Source: CAYNST01 sp964546435 | GTDB taxonomy: Bacteria > Pseudomonadota > Gammaproteobacteria > Pseudomonadales > Cellvibrionaceae | NCBI GenBank assembly: GCA_964546435.1 | Contig: CAZJKJ010000008.1 | Span: 1 to 64,000, forward strand | Length of the DNA stretch: 64,000 nt | Direction: 5' to 3' | Shown: piece after piece, positions 35,229 through 44,025 of the stretch | How positions within the stretch are numbered: position 1 is the stretch's first letter | Layout of the letters: each line of letters begins with the position of its first letter | Made by a program: the position numbers and the translations under genes | The notes under the pieces: generated by a model | Databases searched by the model: none | What the model saw: the letters and a program-made list of their open reading frames with translations, nothing else | What the model was told of the DNA's origin: nothing

Positions 35229-35255
35229 AGCACTTCGGGTGCGTCCCGAAGTGCT
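35229..35255 (+). terminator. Strong hairpin after the DUF3618 gene
   Basis: Perfect 11-bp stem agcacttcggg (35229-35239) and cccgaagtgct (35245-35255) with a 5-nt loop, 22 nt past the stop codon. The U-tract is weak (gtcccgttaatttc), so it may be a terminator or an mRNA-protecting hairpin. Confidence 0.55.
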
Positions 35256-35438
35256 GTCCCGTTAATTTCTCACGTCCCCACCGCCGCATTCATGAAGATC
35301 TGGCGCGGTTTGTTGTAAGAATTACACCCGCTGACGCATCCATGACCCGACACACACATTGGTCGCAATTCAGGCTGTCGGTTCAATAATTGCACTGCTG
35401 CTGTCAGAGCCGACGGGTCTGGCAACAAGGGGTGCTCC

Positions 35439-37985
35439 ATGAGTCTCGACGTCTACAACAAGAAGCGCGATTTCAACCTGACACCTGAACCCCGAGGGGA
35501 AAAACCCGAGCGTCAGGAAGCGGGTCATGCCTATGTCATCCAGAAACATGAGGCGAGCCATCTGCATTACGATTTCCGGCTGGAAGTTGACGGCGTCCTG
35601 AAGAGTTGGGCGGTACCCAAAGGACCGAGCCTGGATCCCGGTGACAAGCGACTGGCTATGCAAACCGAAGATCACCCCCTCGATTACGGCGGCTTCGAAG
35701 GTATCATTCCTGCGCCGGGATACGGGGCGGGAACGGTGATGCTGTGGGACACAGGACAGTGGGAACCGGAGGGCGACGAGGCCCAGGCCCTCGCCCGTGG
35801 CAAGCTCGATTTCGCTCTCCACGGTAAGCGGTTAAAAGGGCAGTGGTCGCTGGTGCGGATGCACGGCCGCAAGACGACCGGCAAGGAATGGTTGCTGATC
35901 AAGCGGGACGATCGCTTTGCCAGCGACGAAGATGTCACTGCGCGCTTTGAACGCAGTGTCGCCAGTCGTCGGGCCATGGCGACGATTGCGCGGGAAGGGG
36001 CGGTTCTCGGGAAGGATTCCGGAAGCAAGAGTCAATCGCCCGCAAAAAAGGCATCCGGAACCGGGAAGAAGGCGGTCAGCACCCTTAAAGACAAAACGGG
36101 GGACCTGACCCGCCAGCTTCGGAAGCACCCCCAGGCATCCAGAGGCTCCCTGCCGGAGGCTGTGAAACCGCAACTCGCGACCCTGGTGCAGGCGGTGCCG
36201 GAGGGAGCCGAGTGGCTGCACGAGATCAAGTACGACGGCTACCGCCTGCTCGTGCATAAAGCGCGCAACACCCGGCTGCTCACCCGCAACCACAAGGACT
36301 GGACGCAAAAGTTTGTCGACCTGGCGGCGGTGTTTGAATCCTTGCCCCCCTGTGTGCTGGACGGGGAGCTGGTGTATCTCGACCGCGAAGGGGTGTCCCG
36401 TTTCGAGGGACTGCAACAGGCTCTTCAGGCAGAGTCGACCCGAGGTCTGATTCTTTATCTTTTCGACCTGATCCATTTCAACGGCTACGACCTCCGTCAG
36501 TTGCCTCAGAAAGACCGCAAACAGTTCCTGGAGACTGTGGTCCGCCTGATCGGTAGCCCCCTGGTGCGCTACAGCGCACATATCGAAGGTCATGGAGAAG
36601 AGGTTTTGCAGCAAGCGTGTGAGCATGGGCTGGAGGGCGTCATCAGCAAAGACGCCAATGGTCGCTATACCTCCGCGCGCAGCCGCCACTGGCTGAAGAT
36701 CAAATGCAACCATCGGCAGGAATTTGTGGTGGTCGGCTTTACGCCCGGAACCGGCAGCCGCCAGGGTTTCGGTGCATTGCTGCTGGGGTACCACGAAGAT
36801 GGCAAGCTGCACTATGCCGGCAAGGTGGGTACCGGTTTTGATAACCAGACCCTGCTGTCCCTGCGTGAAACGCTGGAGTCCCTGCGGCGCCAGCGTACGC
36901 CTCTGGCTGAAGCCATTTCGGAGAAGAGTGCGCTCTGGGTGAAGCCGGTGCTGGTGGCCGAAATTGAATTCACCGAATGGACGGCGGCGAACCGGCTACG
37001 GCATCCGGTATTTCTGGGTTTGCGGCGTGACAAGGCGGCGCGCGACGTTGTGCGGGAAGTGCCGACTGCGGTTCGCAAGGCACAAGCTGCGGAGCCAGGG
37101 GTTGCCGCTACACCGATTCCGGTTTCACACCCGGAGAAGGTTCTCTATCCCCAGGCCGGCATCACCAAGCAGGAACTGGCGGAATACTATGTGAAAGTAG
37201 CACAGCACATGCTGCCATATGTAGCCGGGCGCCCGCTGTCGTTGGTGCGTTGCCCGCACGGGCACACCGGGCACTGCTTTTTCCAGAAGCATCCGGGCAA
37301 TGGTTTCGGCGAGGCCGTCAGGTTGATCGAAATCCCCGAGAAGTCCGGCAGCGGCACCTACGCCTATGTGGACGACGTAACGGGTTTGATTGAACTGGTG
37401 CAGATGGGCACGCTGGAAATTCACGCCTGGGGCAGCAGTATCAAGCAGTTGGAAAAGCCGGACATGCTGGTGTTCGACCTCGACCCGGACACCGGCCTGC
37501 CCTGGAGCGAAGTAAAGGACAGCGCCCTGTACCTGCGGGAACTGCTGGATGATCTGGGACTGGACAGTTTTCTGCGAACCACTGGCGGCAAGGGTCTGCA
37601 TCTGGTGGTGCCGGTCGCCCGCCGCCAGGAATGGGATGACGCCAAGGCGTTCTGCAAGGCGGTGGCGGAGTTCGCGGTCGCTCAGCACCCCGAGCGCTAT
37701 GTCGCCACGGCCAGCAAGGCCCGACGCAAAAACAAAATCTTCATTGATTACCTGCGCAACGGGCGCGGTTCAACCAGTGTATGCAGCTTCTCCACCCGCA
37801 GCCGCAACGACGCCCCCGTGGCGATGCCGTTGAGCTGGCAGGAGCTGGACTCCCTCAAGTCCTCCCAGGCATTCACGTTACGCACCATTGACCGCCGTTT
37901 GGCAGTCCTGCAGGACGATCCCTGGGAAGGCTATTTCGATCTGCGTCAATCCATCACCAAACGCATGTGGAGCAAATTGACCTGA
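35439..37985 (+). CDS. ligD: Multifunctional NHEJ DNA ligase D
   Basis: The 848-residue product has all three LigD modules. The 3'-phosphoesterase (about 25-165) shows HLHYDFRLE and GGFEGIIP. The ATP-dependent ligase (about 240-540) shows EIKYDGYRLL with adenylated Lys264, plus an OB-fold. The primase/polymerase (about 560-848) shows HPEKVLYPQAGITKQEL and VFDLDPD metal-binding Asps. The order PE-LIG-POL is the Pseudomonas type. A basic Lys/Ser-rich linker (about 190-230) separates the first two domains. It works with the Ku proteins at 25903-27819 to process, fill and seal double-strand breaks. Confidence 0.96.
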   Translation: MSLDVYNKKRDFNLTPEPRGEKPERQEAGHAYVIQKHEASHLHYDFRLEVDGVLKSWAVPKGPSLDPGDKRLAMQTEDHPLDYGGFEGIIPAPGYGAGTVMLWDTGQWEPEGDEAQALARGKLDFALHGKRLKGQWSLVRMHGRKTTGKEWLLIKRDDRFASDEDVTARFERSVASRRAMATIAREGAVLGKDSGSKSQSPAKKASGTGKKAVSTLKDKTGDLTRQLRKHPQASRGSLPEAVKPQLATLVQAVPEGAEWLHEIKYDGYRLLVHKARNTRLLTRNHKDWTQKFVDLAAVFESLPPCVLDGELVYLDREGVSRFEGLQQALQAESTRGLILYLFDLIHFNGYDLRQLPQKDRKQFLETVVRLIGSPLVRYSAHIEGHGEEVLQQACEHGLEGVISKDANGRYTSARSRHWLKIKCNHRQEFVVVGFTPGTGSRQGFGALLLGYHEDGKLHYAGKVGTGFDNQTLLSLRETLESLRRQRTPLAEAISEKSALWVKPVLVAEIEFTEWTAANRLRHPVFLGLRRDKAARDVVREVPTAVRKAQAAEPGVAATPIPVSHPEKVLYPQAGITKQELAEYYVKVAQHMLPYVAGRPLSLVRCPHGHTGHCFFQKHPGNGFGEAVRLIEIPEKSGSGTYAYVDDVTGLIELVQMGTLEIHAWGSSIKQLEKPDMLVFDLDPDTGLPWSEVKDSALYLRELLDDLGLDSFLRTTGGKGLHLVVPVARRQEWDDAKAFCKAVAEFAVAQHPERYVATASKARRKNKIFIDYLRNGRGSTSVCSFSTRSRNDAPVAMPLSWQELDSLKSSQAFTLRTIDRRLAVLQDDPWEGYFDLRQSITKRMWSKLT

Positions 37986-38015
37986 AGTCTGGAGCAGCGG
38001 TCGTCTCTGCCTGCG

Positions 38016-39758
38016 TCAGGACCCGTTGGTGCCGCTGCGGAATTGTTGCGCGTGGAAAGATTCCAGCAAGGTGTCTGCCGGCTGCGCGATGCCCAGCCAA
38101 TACCCCTGGCCGTAATCACAACCGGTGCGCCGGGCGAGCTGTACGGCTTCCTCGCTTTCCAGCCCTTCGGCCGATATGTGCATGGCGAGGCTGTGACCCA
38201 GAGCCGTCGCCGCCACAATCAGGCGTTGATGGGTGGATCCCTCCGCACGCTCGTTGGTGTCATTGCCGGCGTGTTTTTGCATCGCGAAAAACTTCTGATC
38301 AATCTTCAGTATGTCGGCGGGCAGCCTGGAGAGGTATTCCATTGAGCTGTAGCTGGAACCGAAATCATCAATCGCGATGCGAAATCCCTGGCGACGCAGC
38401 TCGGTGAGTACTTCTGCGGATTGCTCGGGATAGCGCATGATGTCCGATTCGGACATTTCCAGCGTCAGCCGTCCGGGGGCGATGTTGCGGGCGCTGAGGG
38501 AGTCCAGCAGGGTCTGCATGATGCGCGTGTCATGGAGAATTTCCGGCATGACGTTCACTGCCATGCCCACGTCCGGCACCTGGGTCTGCCAATCGTGCAA
38601 TTGCTGCGTGCAGCACTCGAACAGCCACGAATGGAAATAGACTGCGAGGCGCTTCTCGGTGATCAGATCAATAATGCGCCGCGGCGGTACATCTGTGCCT
38701 TCATGATGCCAGCGGACCAAAGCTTCGGAGGACACCCAGTTCCCCTGGGCGAGATCGAATATTGGCTGATACACCAGCTGCAGCTTGTTGCGTACCAGGG
38801 CCCGGGGCAGGACCGAACCGAGATGCTCGTGCTCGCGCAGTTCCTGATCCAGGCTGTCATTGAAAAACGCGTAACGGCCACGACCGCTTTCCTTGGCGCG
38901 ATAGAGGGCCATATCGGCTTCGCGCATGAATTCGTGCACGTTGGTGGCCTTGCTGGGATAGCAGGTAAGGCCGAGAGAGGGCGATATGGTGATGGAATGG
39001 CCGCGCCAGCTGAGGGTGCGGGTGAGGTTCTGCACCAGTTTATGGGCGACGTGAAACGCTTTGGCTTCGCTGATTTCCGGCAGGATCACGGCAAATTCGT
39101 CGCCCCCAAGCCGCGCTGCCGTATCGGTATTCCGGACCACTTCATGAATGAACTGCGCGACTTTTTTCAGCAGGAAGTCGCCGGCTTCATGGCCGTAAGT
39201 GTCATTAATGGGTTTGAAGCGATCCAGGTCAATGTAAACCAGGGAAAAGCCGTGCTGGTAGCGGTCATATTCATTGAACAGGCGCGACAGGCGATCGACG
39301 AACAGCTTGCGGTTGACAAGGCCGGTCAGGGGGTCGTGCAGAGCCAGGTGATTCAGCTGCTTTTGCAGGCTCCAGGTCTTGATGGCGTGTTCGATGGCAC
39401 GTTGCAGCTCCACCGCCGTGATGTCCTGCTTGACCAGGTAATCCTGGGCGCCGAGGTGCAACAGCTCAACCGCAGTTTTTGTATCCTCCTGGCTGGTAAT
39501 GATCACAATGGGGCAGGGAAAAAGCTCATGCTGGCGCTGCAGGCGCTCCAGCAGGCTTTTGGCGGACCCGTCGGGAAAGCGGTAGTCCAGCAGACAGCAG
39601 GCCGGCGTGGTATTGCGCAGATATTCGTGGGCGGCGTCCAGGGATTCCACGTGAACGATGTCGTCAAAACCGTGGGTGACTTCGTCCAGCATGTGCTGAT
39701 AGAGAACGAAATCAGCAATATCATCGTCGATAATCAATAAGGTGTTGGTAACAGCCAT
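38016..39758 (-). CDS. Response regulator with GGDEF and EAL domains
   Basis: The 580-residue product has a receiver (about 1-125; phospho-acceptor Asp58 in CCLLDYRFPDG), GGDEF (about 150-310; RLGGDEFAV intact) and EAL (about 325-570; SSEALVRWHHE, DDFGSSYSSMEYL, HISAEGLESEEAV, QGYWLG). DDFGSSYS carries Ser where most active phosphodiesterases have Gly. It may both make and degrade c-di-GMP. Start 39758 is chosen over 39827 because AGGAA lies 7 nt upstream. It follows two kinases and a receiver on the same strand, which may feed it phosphate. Confidence 0.92.
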   Translation of the reverse strand: MAVTNTLLIIDDDIADFVLYQHMLDEVTHGFDDIVHVESLDAAHEYLRNTTPACCLLDYRFPDGSAKSLLERLQRQHELFPCPIVIITSQEDTKTAVELLHLGAQDYLVKQDITAVELQRAIEHAIKTWSLQKQLNHLALHDPLTGLVNRKLFVDRLSRLFNEYDRYQHGFSLVYIDLDRFKPINDTYGHEAGDFLLKKVAQFIHEVVRNTDTAARLGGDEFAVILPEISEAKAFHVAHKLVQNLTRTLSWRGHSITISPSLGLTCYPSKATNVHEFMREADMALYRAKESGRGRYAFFNDSLDQELREHEHLGSVLPRALVRNKLQLVYQPIFDLAQGNWVSSEALVRWHHEGTDVPPRRIIDLITEKRLAVYFHSWLFECCTQQLHDWQTQVPDVGMAVNVMPEILHDTRIMQTLLDSLSARNIAPGRLTLEMSESDIMRYPEQSAEVLTELRRQGFRIAIDDFGSSYSSMEYLSRLPADILKIDQKFFAMQKHAGNDTNERAEGSTHQRLIVAATALGHSLAMHISAEGLESEEAVQLARRTGCDYGQGYWLGIAQPADTLLESFHAQQFRSGTNGS

Positions 39759-39882
39759 TAGACATTCCTGATTTCTATCGGCGGCATGACATCGATTCAT
39801 GAAAGGGCATTTGAAGACAAATACCACGAGTACGCTTCTGCTTGTAAATTGGTCTCAAAAATTGCACGAACCGTGCCGCAAT

Positions 39883-40620
39883 TCACCGCTGCCAGGGCAT
39901 TCCAACGGTGAAACACAGGGTTGTGCCCGTAGGGCCGGTGGTTTCGATCCAGATCCGACCGCCGTACAGCTGCACAATGCGGCGCGCCCGCGTCAGCCCC
40001 AGCCCCTTGCCGGGCGCACCGTCCCGGCGACCGCCTCGATGAAAAACCTTGAAGACGTTCTCCAGATGAGAAGTGGCGATGCCGGCGCCATTGTCCGTCA
40101 CGCAAAAGCGGGTGCTGTCGGGCAGCCGGGTAGCGGTGACGAGAATGACCGGAGCCTGATCGGGGCGGCGGTACTGGAGCGCATTTTCCAGTACCTCTCT
40201 GAACAGAGTAATAAACAGCCCTTCGTCGCCCCTCAGATCCGGCAGCGATTCATAACGAATCAATGCGCCGGAAATATCAATCAGGGGCTGCAGCTCCCCC
40301 AGCGCTTTGGTCACCACCGCAGTGGCATCCACTGGCAGCACGCCAGCGGGTTTGAGCAGAGCCAGAGATTGCAGCGCATCAAGTATCGCTTTGCAGCGCT
40401 CAACGCCGTCGATCACAAAATTGAAATCGCGCCGGGACTTCTCGTCGAAGGTTTCTTCGTGGCGTTTGAGCAGTATTCTGGAGAATCCCTCAATGTGCCG
40501 CAGCGGGGCCCGCAGATCGTGGGATACCACGTACACGAATTCCTCATACTCCTGGAGCAAGCTCTGGTAGGGGTCGGAACTGGCGGAAGATTCCGGCGAA
40601 TCGGGGCGGGCGTGGCTCAT
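39883..40620 (-). CDS. Soluble sensor histidine kinase, kinase core only
   Basis: The 245-residue product has a short N-terminus, HisKA (VYVVSHDLRAPLRHIEGFSRILL) and HATPase_c (LRGDEGLFITLFREVLENALQYRR, VTDNGAGI, GKGLGLTRARRIVQLYGGRI). It has no TM and no PAS domain. The catalytic glycine-rich box GKGLGLTRA is intact. ATG 40620 follows the receiver gene stop by 8 nt, so it is in an operon with the 40629 and 41045 genes. It may act on the lone receiver or the REC-GGDEF-EAL protein. Confidence 0.9.
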   Translation of the reverse strand: MSHARPDSPESSASSDPYQSLLQEYEEFVYVVSHDLRAPLRHIEGFSRILLKRHEETFDEKSRRDFNFVIDGVERCKAILDALQSLALLKPAGVLPVDATAVVTKALGELQPLIDISGALIRYESLPDLRGDEGLFITLFREVLENALQYRRPDQAPVILVTATRLPDSTRFCVTDNGAGIATSHLENVFKVFHRGGRRDGAPGKGLGLTRARRIVQLYGGRIWIETTGPTGTTLCFTVGMPWQR

Positions 40621-40628
40621 CTTGATAC

Positions 40629-41048
40629 TCAGTAGGTGATGGGGGTGCGTTCCAGAATCCACGGGATGAGTGCCTTGACGTCTGTAGCCTGGACGGGCTT
40701 GATCAGATAGTCGCAGGCGCACAGGTCGTATTTGGTGAGGATATCCCGGTCGGATGGCGAACCGGTGAGTATCACCACCGGAATATCCGCAAAGGCCGTC
40801 TGGTGAAGCTCCGCGAGAAATTCACGACCATCCATGTCCGGCATGTTCAGATCCAGGAGGATAACGTGAGGACGGGCACCGGGATTTGCCCGGCAATGCT
40901 CTGTGAGCCAGGTCAGGGCCTCCCGGCCGTCCAGGGAGACGTCCAGGGTTCCTTCAATGCGCGCTTCTTCAAACGCGTCGCGGGTCAGTTCGATATCTCC
41001 TTCGTTGTCATCGATCAACAGAACGCGTGGCCACACAGGTGTGTTCAT
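40629..41048 (-). CDS. Single-domain response regulator (Rcp1-like)
   Basis: The 139-residue product is a receiver domain alone: LLIDDNEGDIELTRDAFEEA, HVILLDLNMPDMDG (Asp66), VVILTGSPSDRD and CDYLIKPV. Its ATG overlaps the stop of the upstream kinase gene by 4 nt, so the two are probably coupled. The D-x-x-D/E type DDNEGD start is typical of phytochrome-type and hybrid-partner receivers. Confidence 0.93.
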   Translation of the reverse strand: MNTPVWPRVLLIDDNEGDIELTRDAFEEARIEGTLDVSLDGREALTWLTEHCRANPGARPHVILLDLNMPDMDGREFLAELHQTAFADIPVVILTGSPSDRDILTKYDLCACDYLIKPVQATDVKALIPWILERTPITY

Positions 41049-42784
41049 TGCAATATCTGTCCCGTCTGAATTTTTGGAATTGTGAAGAAAAACGACGACC
41101 CTTTGCCCGGCTCGGATTCCACCCAGATTTCGCCTCCGTGACGCTCCACGATTTTCTTGCAAATTGCCAGCCCGATACCGGTTCCGGAATATTCCTCATT
41201 ACGATGCAGACGCTTGAAAACTTCAAATATCTTTTTGTGATGACGGGCATCGATACCTATGCCGTTATCGCTTACCGAGATTTTCCAGTGCCCCGCAAGA
41301 TCTTCTGCGTTGACCCAGGTCCGTGCCTGGCAATCGTCGCGCTGATACTTCAAGCCGTTGGTGATCAGGTTAACCAGCAGCTGGTACATCTGTGTGCGAT
41401 GGGCAAGCACGGTGGGCAGGTCCGAGTGTGTCACGTCGGCACCCTCGTAGCCGGGGTTCGCCCGCAGGTTTTCCCGCACCAGGTCCACCAACTCGTTCAG
41501 GTTTACCGATTCCGGTTTGAGCAAAGTGGTGTCGAGGCGGGAATAATCAAGAATGTCCCGGATCAATGCCTGGGCCCGGTTGGCGCCGTCCACAATATAT
41601 TTGAGATAACGGGCCGCCTTTTCATCGGCGGCGGCAAGTTGCAGGTGCTGCTCCAGCTTTTCCGAAAAGCTGTGCATCATCCGCAGGGGTTCCTGCAGGT
41701 CGTGAGAGCAGATGTAGGCGAAGCGGTGCAGCTCTTCATTGGAATCGGTAAGTTTCTTGACCAGCAATTCTTTTTCCGTCATGTCAGTGGCCACGCCCAA
41801 CAGGAAGATTTCGCCTCGTTCGTTGTAAAACCTGCGCCGCTGGGTATCGAGAACGAGTCGGCGGCCGTTTTCCCGGTCGAAGGATTCCTCAACCCGCGAG
41901 TAACCCTGTTCAATGGCGAGGCGGTCCTGTTCCAGATGGCTGGTGGAGGCGAGCTGTTCGCGGCTGGACGCGGTTGTGACCCGGTAACTGGCGCCGCTGC
42001 CGGGATAGAGGTCCTTGAAAGAGACGTTGCACTCGACCAGTTCCAGGTTGGCATCGCGGACATAAATCAGCGCCGGAATCTCGTCAAAAACCAGCTTCTG
42101 GAAATTCAGCGCATCGGCCAGTTTCTCCTCGAATTTTTTCCGGTCCGAGATATCGTCCACCGAGCCGGCAAGTTTGGTGGCATTGCCCAACTCGTCGCTG
42201 ACGGTTTTGCCCTTGGCGTGCAGCCAGATATAGCGGTCCGCAGCGTGCCGGACACGGTATTCAATATGGTAGGGTTCGTTGCGCTTGAGACTGGTGTCGA
42301 TGGCATCAAGCATGGCCTTGCCGTCGTCGGGATGCACCAGTGAAAGAAACTCCGTGAATGTCGGCTGATGACTCGTGGGGATGCCGAGCAATTCATTGAG
42401 TTTTGGTGACCAGTAAAGATCATTGGCGGGGACATCCCAGACCCAGAAGCCGGAGTTTGATGATTCTACGGCCAGCCGGTAGCGTTCTTCCCGGCGCTCC
42501 AGCCGGCGCCGGTTTTCCTCCATCTGCCGGATCTTCTGTGCCACCTCGTTCCGGATCCGTTGTTGGGTCCGGATTGATTGAAAGGATCCATATCCGAGGG
42601 CCACAGTGAACAGTGAGCAGAGCACCAGCTGAATCCAGGGCAGGTGCCTGACGGGTGCGGGCAGGTCAGCAGTGATGTGAATTCCATAAGTAAACAGGAC
42701 CAGGGTCGCGACAATTCCCGCTGCCAGGATCGCCAGCGGCGCGTGAAAATCGAAATAATCTGGACGAATACGCTCGGTTGGCAT
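41045..42784 (-). CDS. Membrane PAS-domain sensor histidine kinase
   Basis: The 579-residue product has two TMs (about 15-35, 50-68), a coiled coil, two PAS/PAC domains (about 95-220 and about 225-345; VHPDDGKAMLDAI, YRVRHAADRYIWLHAKG), HisKA (FAYICSHDLQEPLRMMHSFSE) and HATPase_c (NLITNGLKYQ, VSDNGIGI, GTGIGLAICKKIVERHGG). It is the first gene of the minus-strand run kinase, receiver, kinase, REC-GGDEF-EAL. The signal is unknown. The start at 42784 has no strong ribosome binding site. Confidence 0.92.
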   Translation of the reverse strand: MPTERIRPDYFDFHAPLAILAAGIVATLVLFTYGIHITADLPAPVRHLPWIQLVLCSLFTVALGYGSFQSIRTQQRIRNEVAQKIRQMEENRRRLERREERYRLAVESSNSGFWVWDVPANDLYWSPKLNELLGIPTSHQPTFTEFLSLVHPDDGKAMLDAIDTSLKRNEPYHIEYRVRHAADRYIWLHAKGKTVSDELGNATKLAGSVDDISDRKKFEEKLADALNFQKLVFDEIPALIYVRDANLELVECNVSFKDLYPGSGASYRVTTASSREQLASTSHLEQDRLAIEQGYSRVEESFDRENGRRLVLDTQRRRFYNERGEIFLLGVATDMTEKELLVKKLTDSNEELHRFAYICSHDLQEPLRMMHSFSEKLEQHLQLAAADEKAARYLKYIVDGANRAQALIRDILDYSRLDTTLLKPESVNLNELVDLVRENLRANPGYEGADVTHSDLPTVLAHRTQMYQLLVNLITNGLKYQRDDCQARTWVNAEDLAGHWKISVSDNGIGIDARHHKKIFEVFKRLHRNEEYSGTGIGLAICKKIVERHGGEIWVESEPGKGSSFFFTIPKIQTGQILQ

Positions 42785-43032
42785 GCGCGGCGGCTTTTTA
42801 TTGGAATCTTGCTAAGTTTAGAGCAGTTTCGCGCGGGCGGTGATTGCAAGAATATTGTTGGCGTGTTCAACAATCCGGACCGCATGAGAGGGTTCGCGCG
42901 TTCGAACTCATTGGTGACGGAGGAAAGGAGTAGCTCCCAAAGCGCAATAAATGCCGTCTGGGCACGGTAAATGCAGACCAAAGTACTTCCAAAGCGGTAC
43001 TCAATTCGCCAACACCGAAGCAGGAGATCCTG

Positions 43033-43320
43033 ATGAATAACAGTCGAGGTTCACAGCGGGAAAATCCGGTCCAGCGCACCGTCGACGCGTTTTGGGCGAC
43101 AGGAACGCGCGACGCCAACGAGCACACGTTACGGATTCCTCAATCCTATGACGAAGAAGATTTTGCCAGGATGGAAGCGGTCATGCGAAAGGTGGATATC
43201 CACTGTCACGTGCGGACCGATCCGGATCACTCCAACATCCACGTCGTCAGCACAACTCCCGTGGAAAAATTTGTCACTTCATTAAGTGGGGCGGGGTACG
43301 AGGTGCTGGAAGTGTTTTAG
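43033..43320 (+). CDS. Small hypothetical protein
   Basis: The 95-residue soluble product has the core YDEEDFARMEAVMRKVDIHCHVRTDPDHSNIHVVSTTPVEKFVTSLSGAGYEVLEVF. It looks like a compact alpha/beta fold, but no family is recognised. AGGAG lies 8 nt upstream. A large hairpin (43321-43365) follows directly after the stop. Confidence 0.65.
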   Translation: MNNSRGSQRENPVQRTVDAFWATGTRDANEHTLRIPQSYDEEDFARMEAVMRKVDIHCHVRTDPDHSNIHVVSTTPVEKFVTSLSGAGYEVLEVF

Positions 43321-43365
43321 GCTCTGTAAGAAAAGTCCTTCGCTTGACGACTTTTCATACAGACC
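43321..43365. terminator. Long hairpin after the 43033 gene
   Basis: The arms 43321-43337 and 43349-43365 are complementary at 15 of 17 positions (gctctgtaagaaaagtc / gacttttcatacagacc) around an 11-nt loop. There is no U-tract. It may act as a terminator for the preceding gene, or be a remnant of a mobile repeat: a similar gtctgtacgaaaag motif lies at 11937-11950. Confidence 0.5.
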
Positions 43366-43391
43366 CTGGTGTGCTCCTGACCTTGCTGCAC

Positions 43392-43453
43392 CCCCGTTAA
43401 CCCGTCATCCTGCACCCCGTTAACCCGTCATCCTGCGCGCGTAGTCGCAGGAT
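43392..43453. repeat. Tandem 23-bp repeat ending in a REP-like palindrome
   Basis: The 22-bp sequence beginning ccccgttaacccgtcatc and ending ctgc occurs at 43392-43413 and 43415-43436. The second copy leads into an 8-bp stem, atcctgcg (43430-43437) and cgcaggat (43446-43453), with an 8-nt loop. gtcatcctgcg...cgcaggatccacg is a common dispersed intergenic palindrome in many proteobacteria. Confidence 0.7.
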
Positions 43454-43470
43454 CCACGGGAGAGAAGCGC

Positions 43471-43839
43471 TTATCTGGGTTCTATAACAATTTCGGGATC
43501 AAGAACCCGATCTCCGATGATGACGTCGTATTTGTAGGAGCGGGTTTTCTCGGTGCCGTCGTCACAGTTGCAGATGGTATCGGGAATCTTGATGCTGACG
43601 GCGCGGCGCCGGCTGTTCAGCAATTTGTCGCAGCGCGGTGAACCATGGGGAAAACGGATACTGAATTCAGAGTCGCCCACGAATTTCAACGTGTCGCCCG
43701 CCTTCAGGCGAATGGCTTCGGTGTCGACCTGGGGCATGCCGTCGCACCCGGTGGAGACGCGGACAAACTGGATGCCACGTGCAGTTTTGCCTCGATGATC
43801 TGCTGGATGGGGATGTTTTACAGGATGGACATGTTCCAT
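43471..43839 (-). CDS. Hypothetical protein with Cys-rich tail
   Basis: The 122-residue product has a His/Pro-rich start (EHVHPVKHPHPADH), which may bind metal, then VSTGCDGMPQV, IRLKAGDTLKFVGDSEFSIRFPHGSPRCD and ICNCDDGTEKTRSYKYDVIIGDRVLDPEIVIEP. The beta-rich pattern with GDTLKFV is cupredoxin-like, but this is a weak impression. No signal peptide is seen. AAGGAG 7 nt upstream fixes ATG 43839. Confidence 0.65.
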   Translation of the reverse strand: MEHVHPVKHPHPADHRGKTARGIQFVRVSTGCDGMPQVDTEAIRLKAGDTLKFVGDSEFSIRFPHGSPRCDKLLNSRRRAVSIKIPDTICNCDDGTEKTRSYKYDVIIGDRVLDPEIVIEPR

Positions 43840-44025
43840 GGAAAGCTCCTTTTTTTGGCATTTAATCAATAAAGGTGAGCCGTCGGGCCGGCATAGTGAC
43901 CGGCCCTGCCGCAGTCGGCAGAAGGAAGGCTACTGAACTATGCGACGCCTTTCTGTTAAAAAAGTTACAGAAGTTTTCCGGTTAATCATTGCGGGGCGTG
44001 TCGTCGGGAAAAATCTCGCCGAAGA

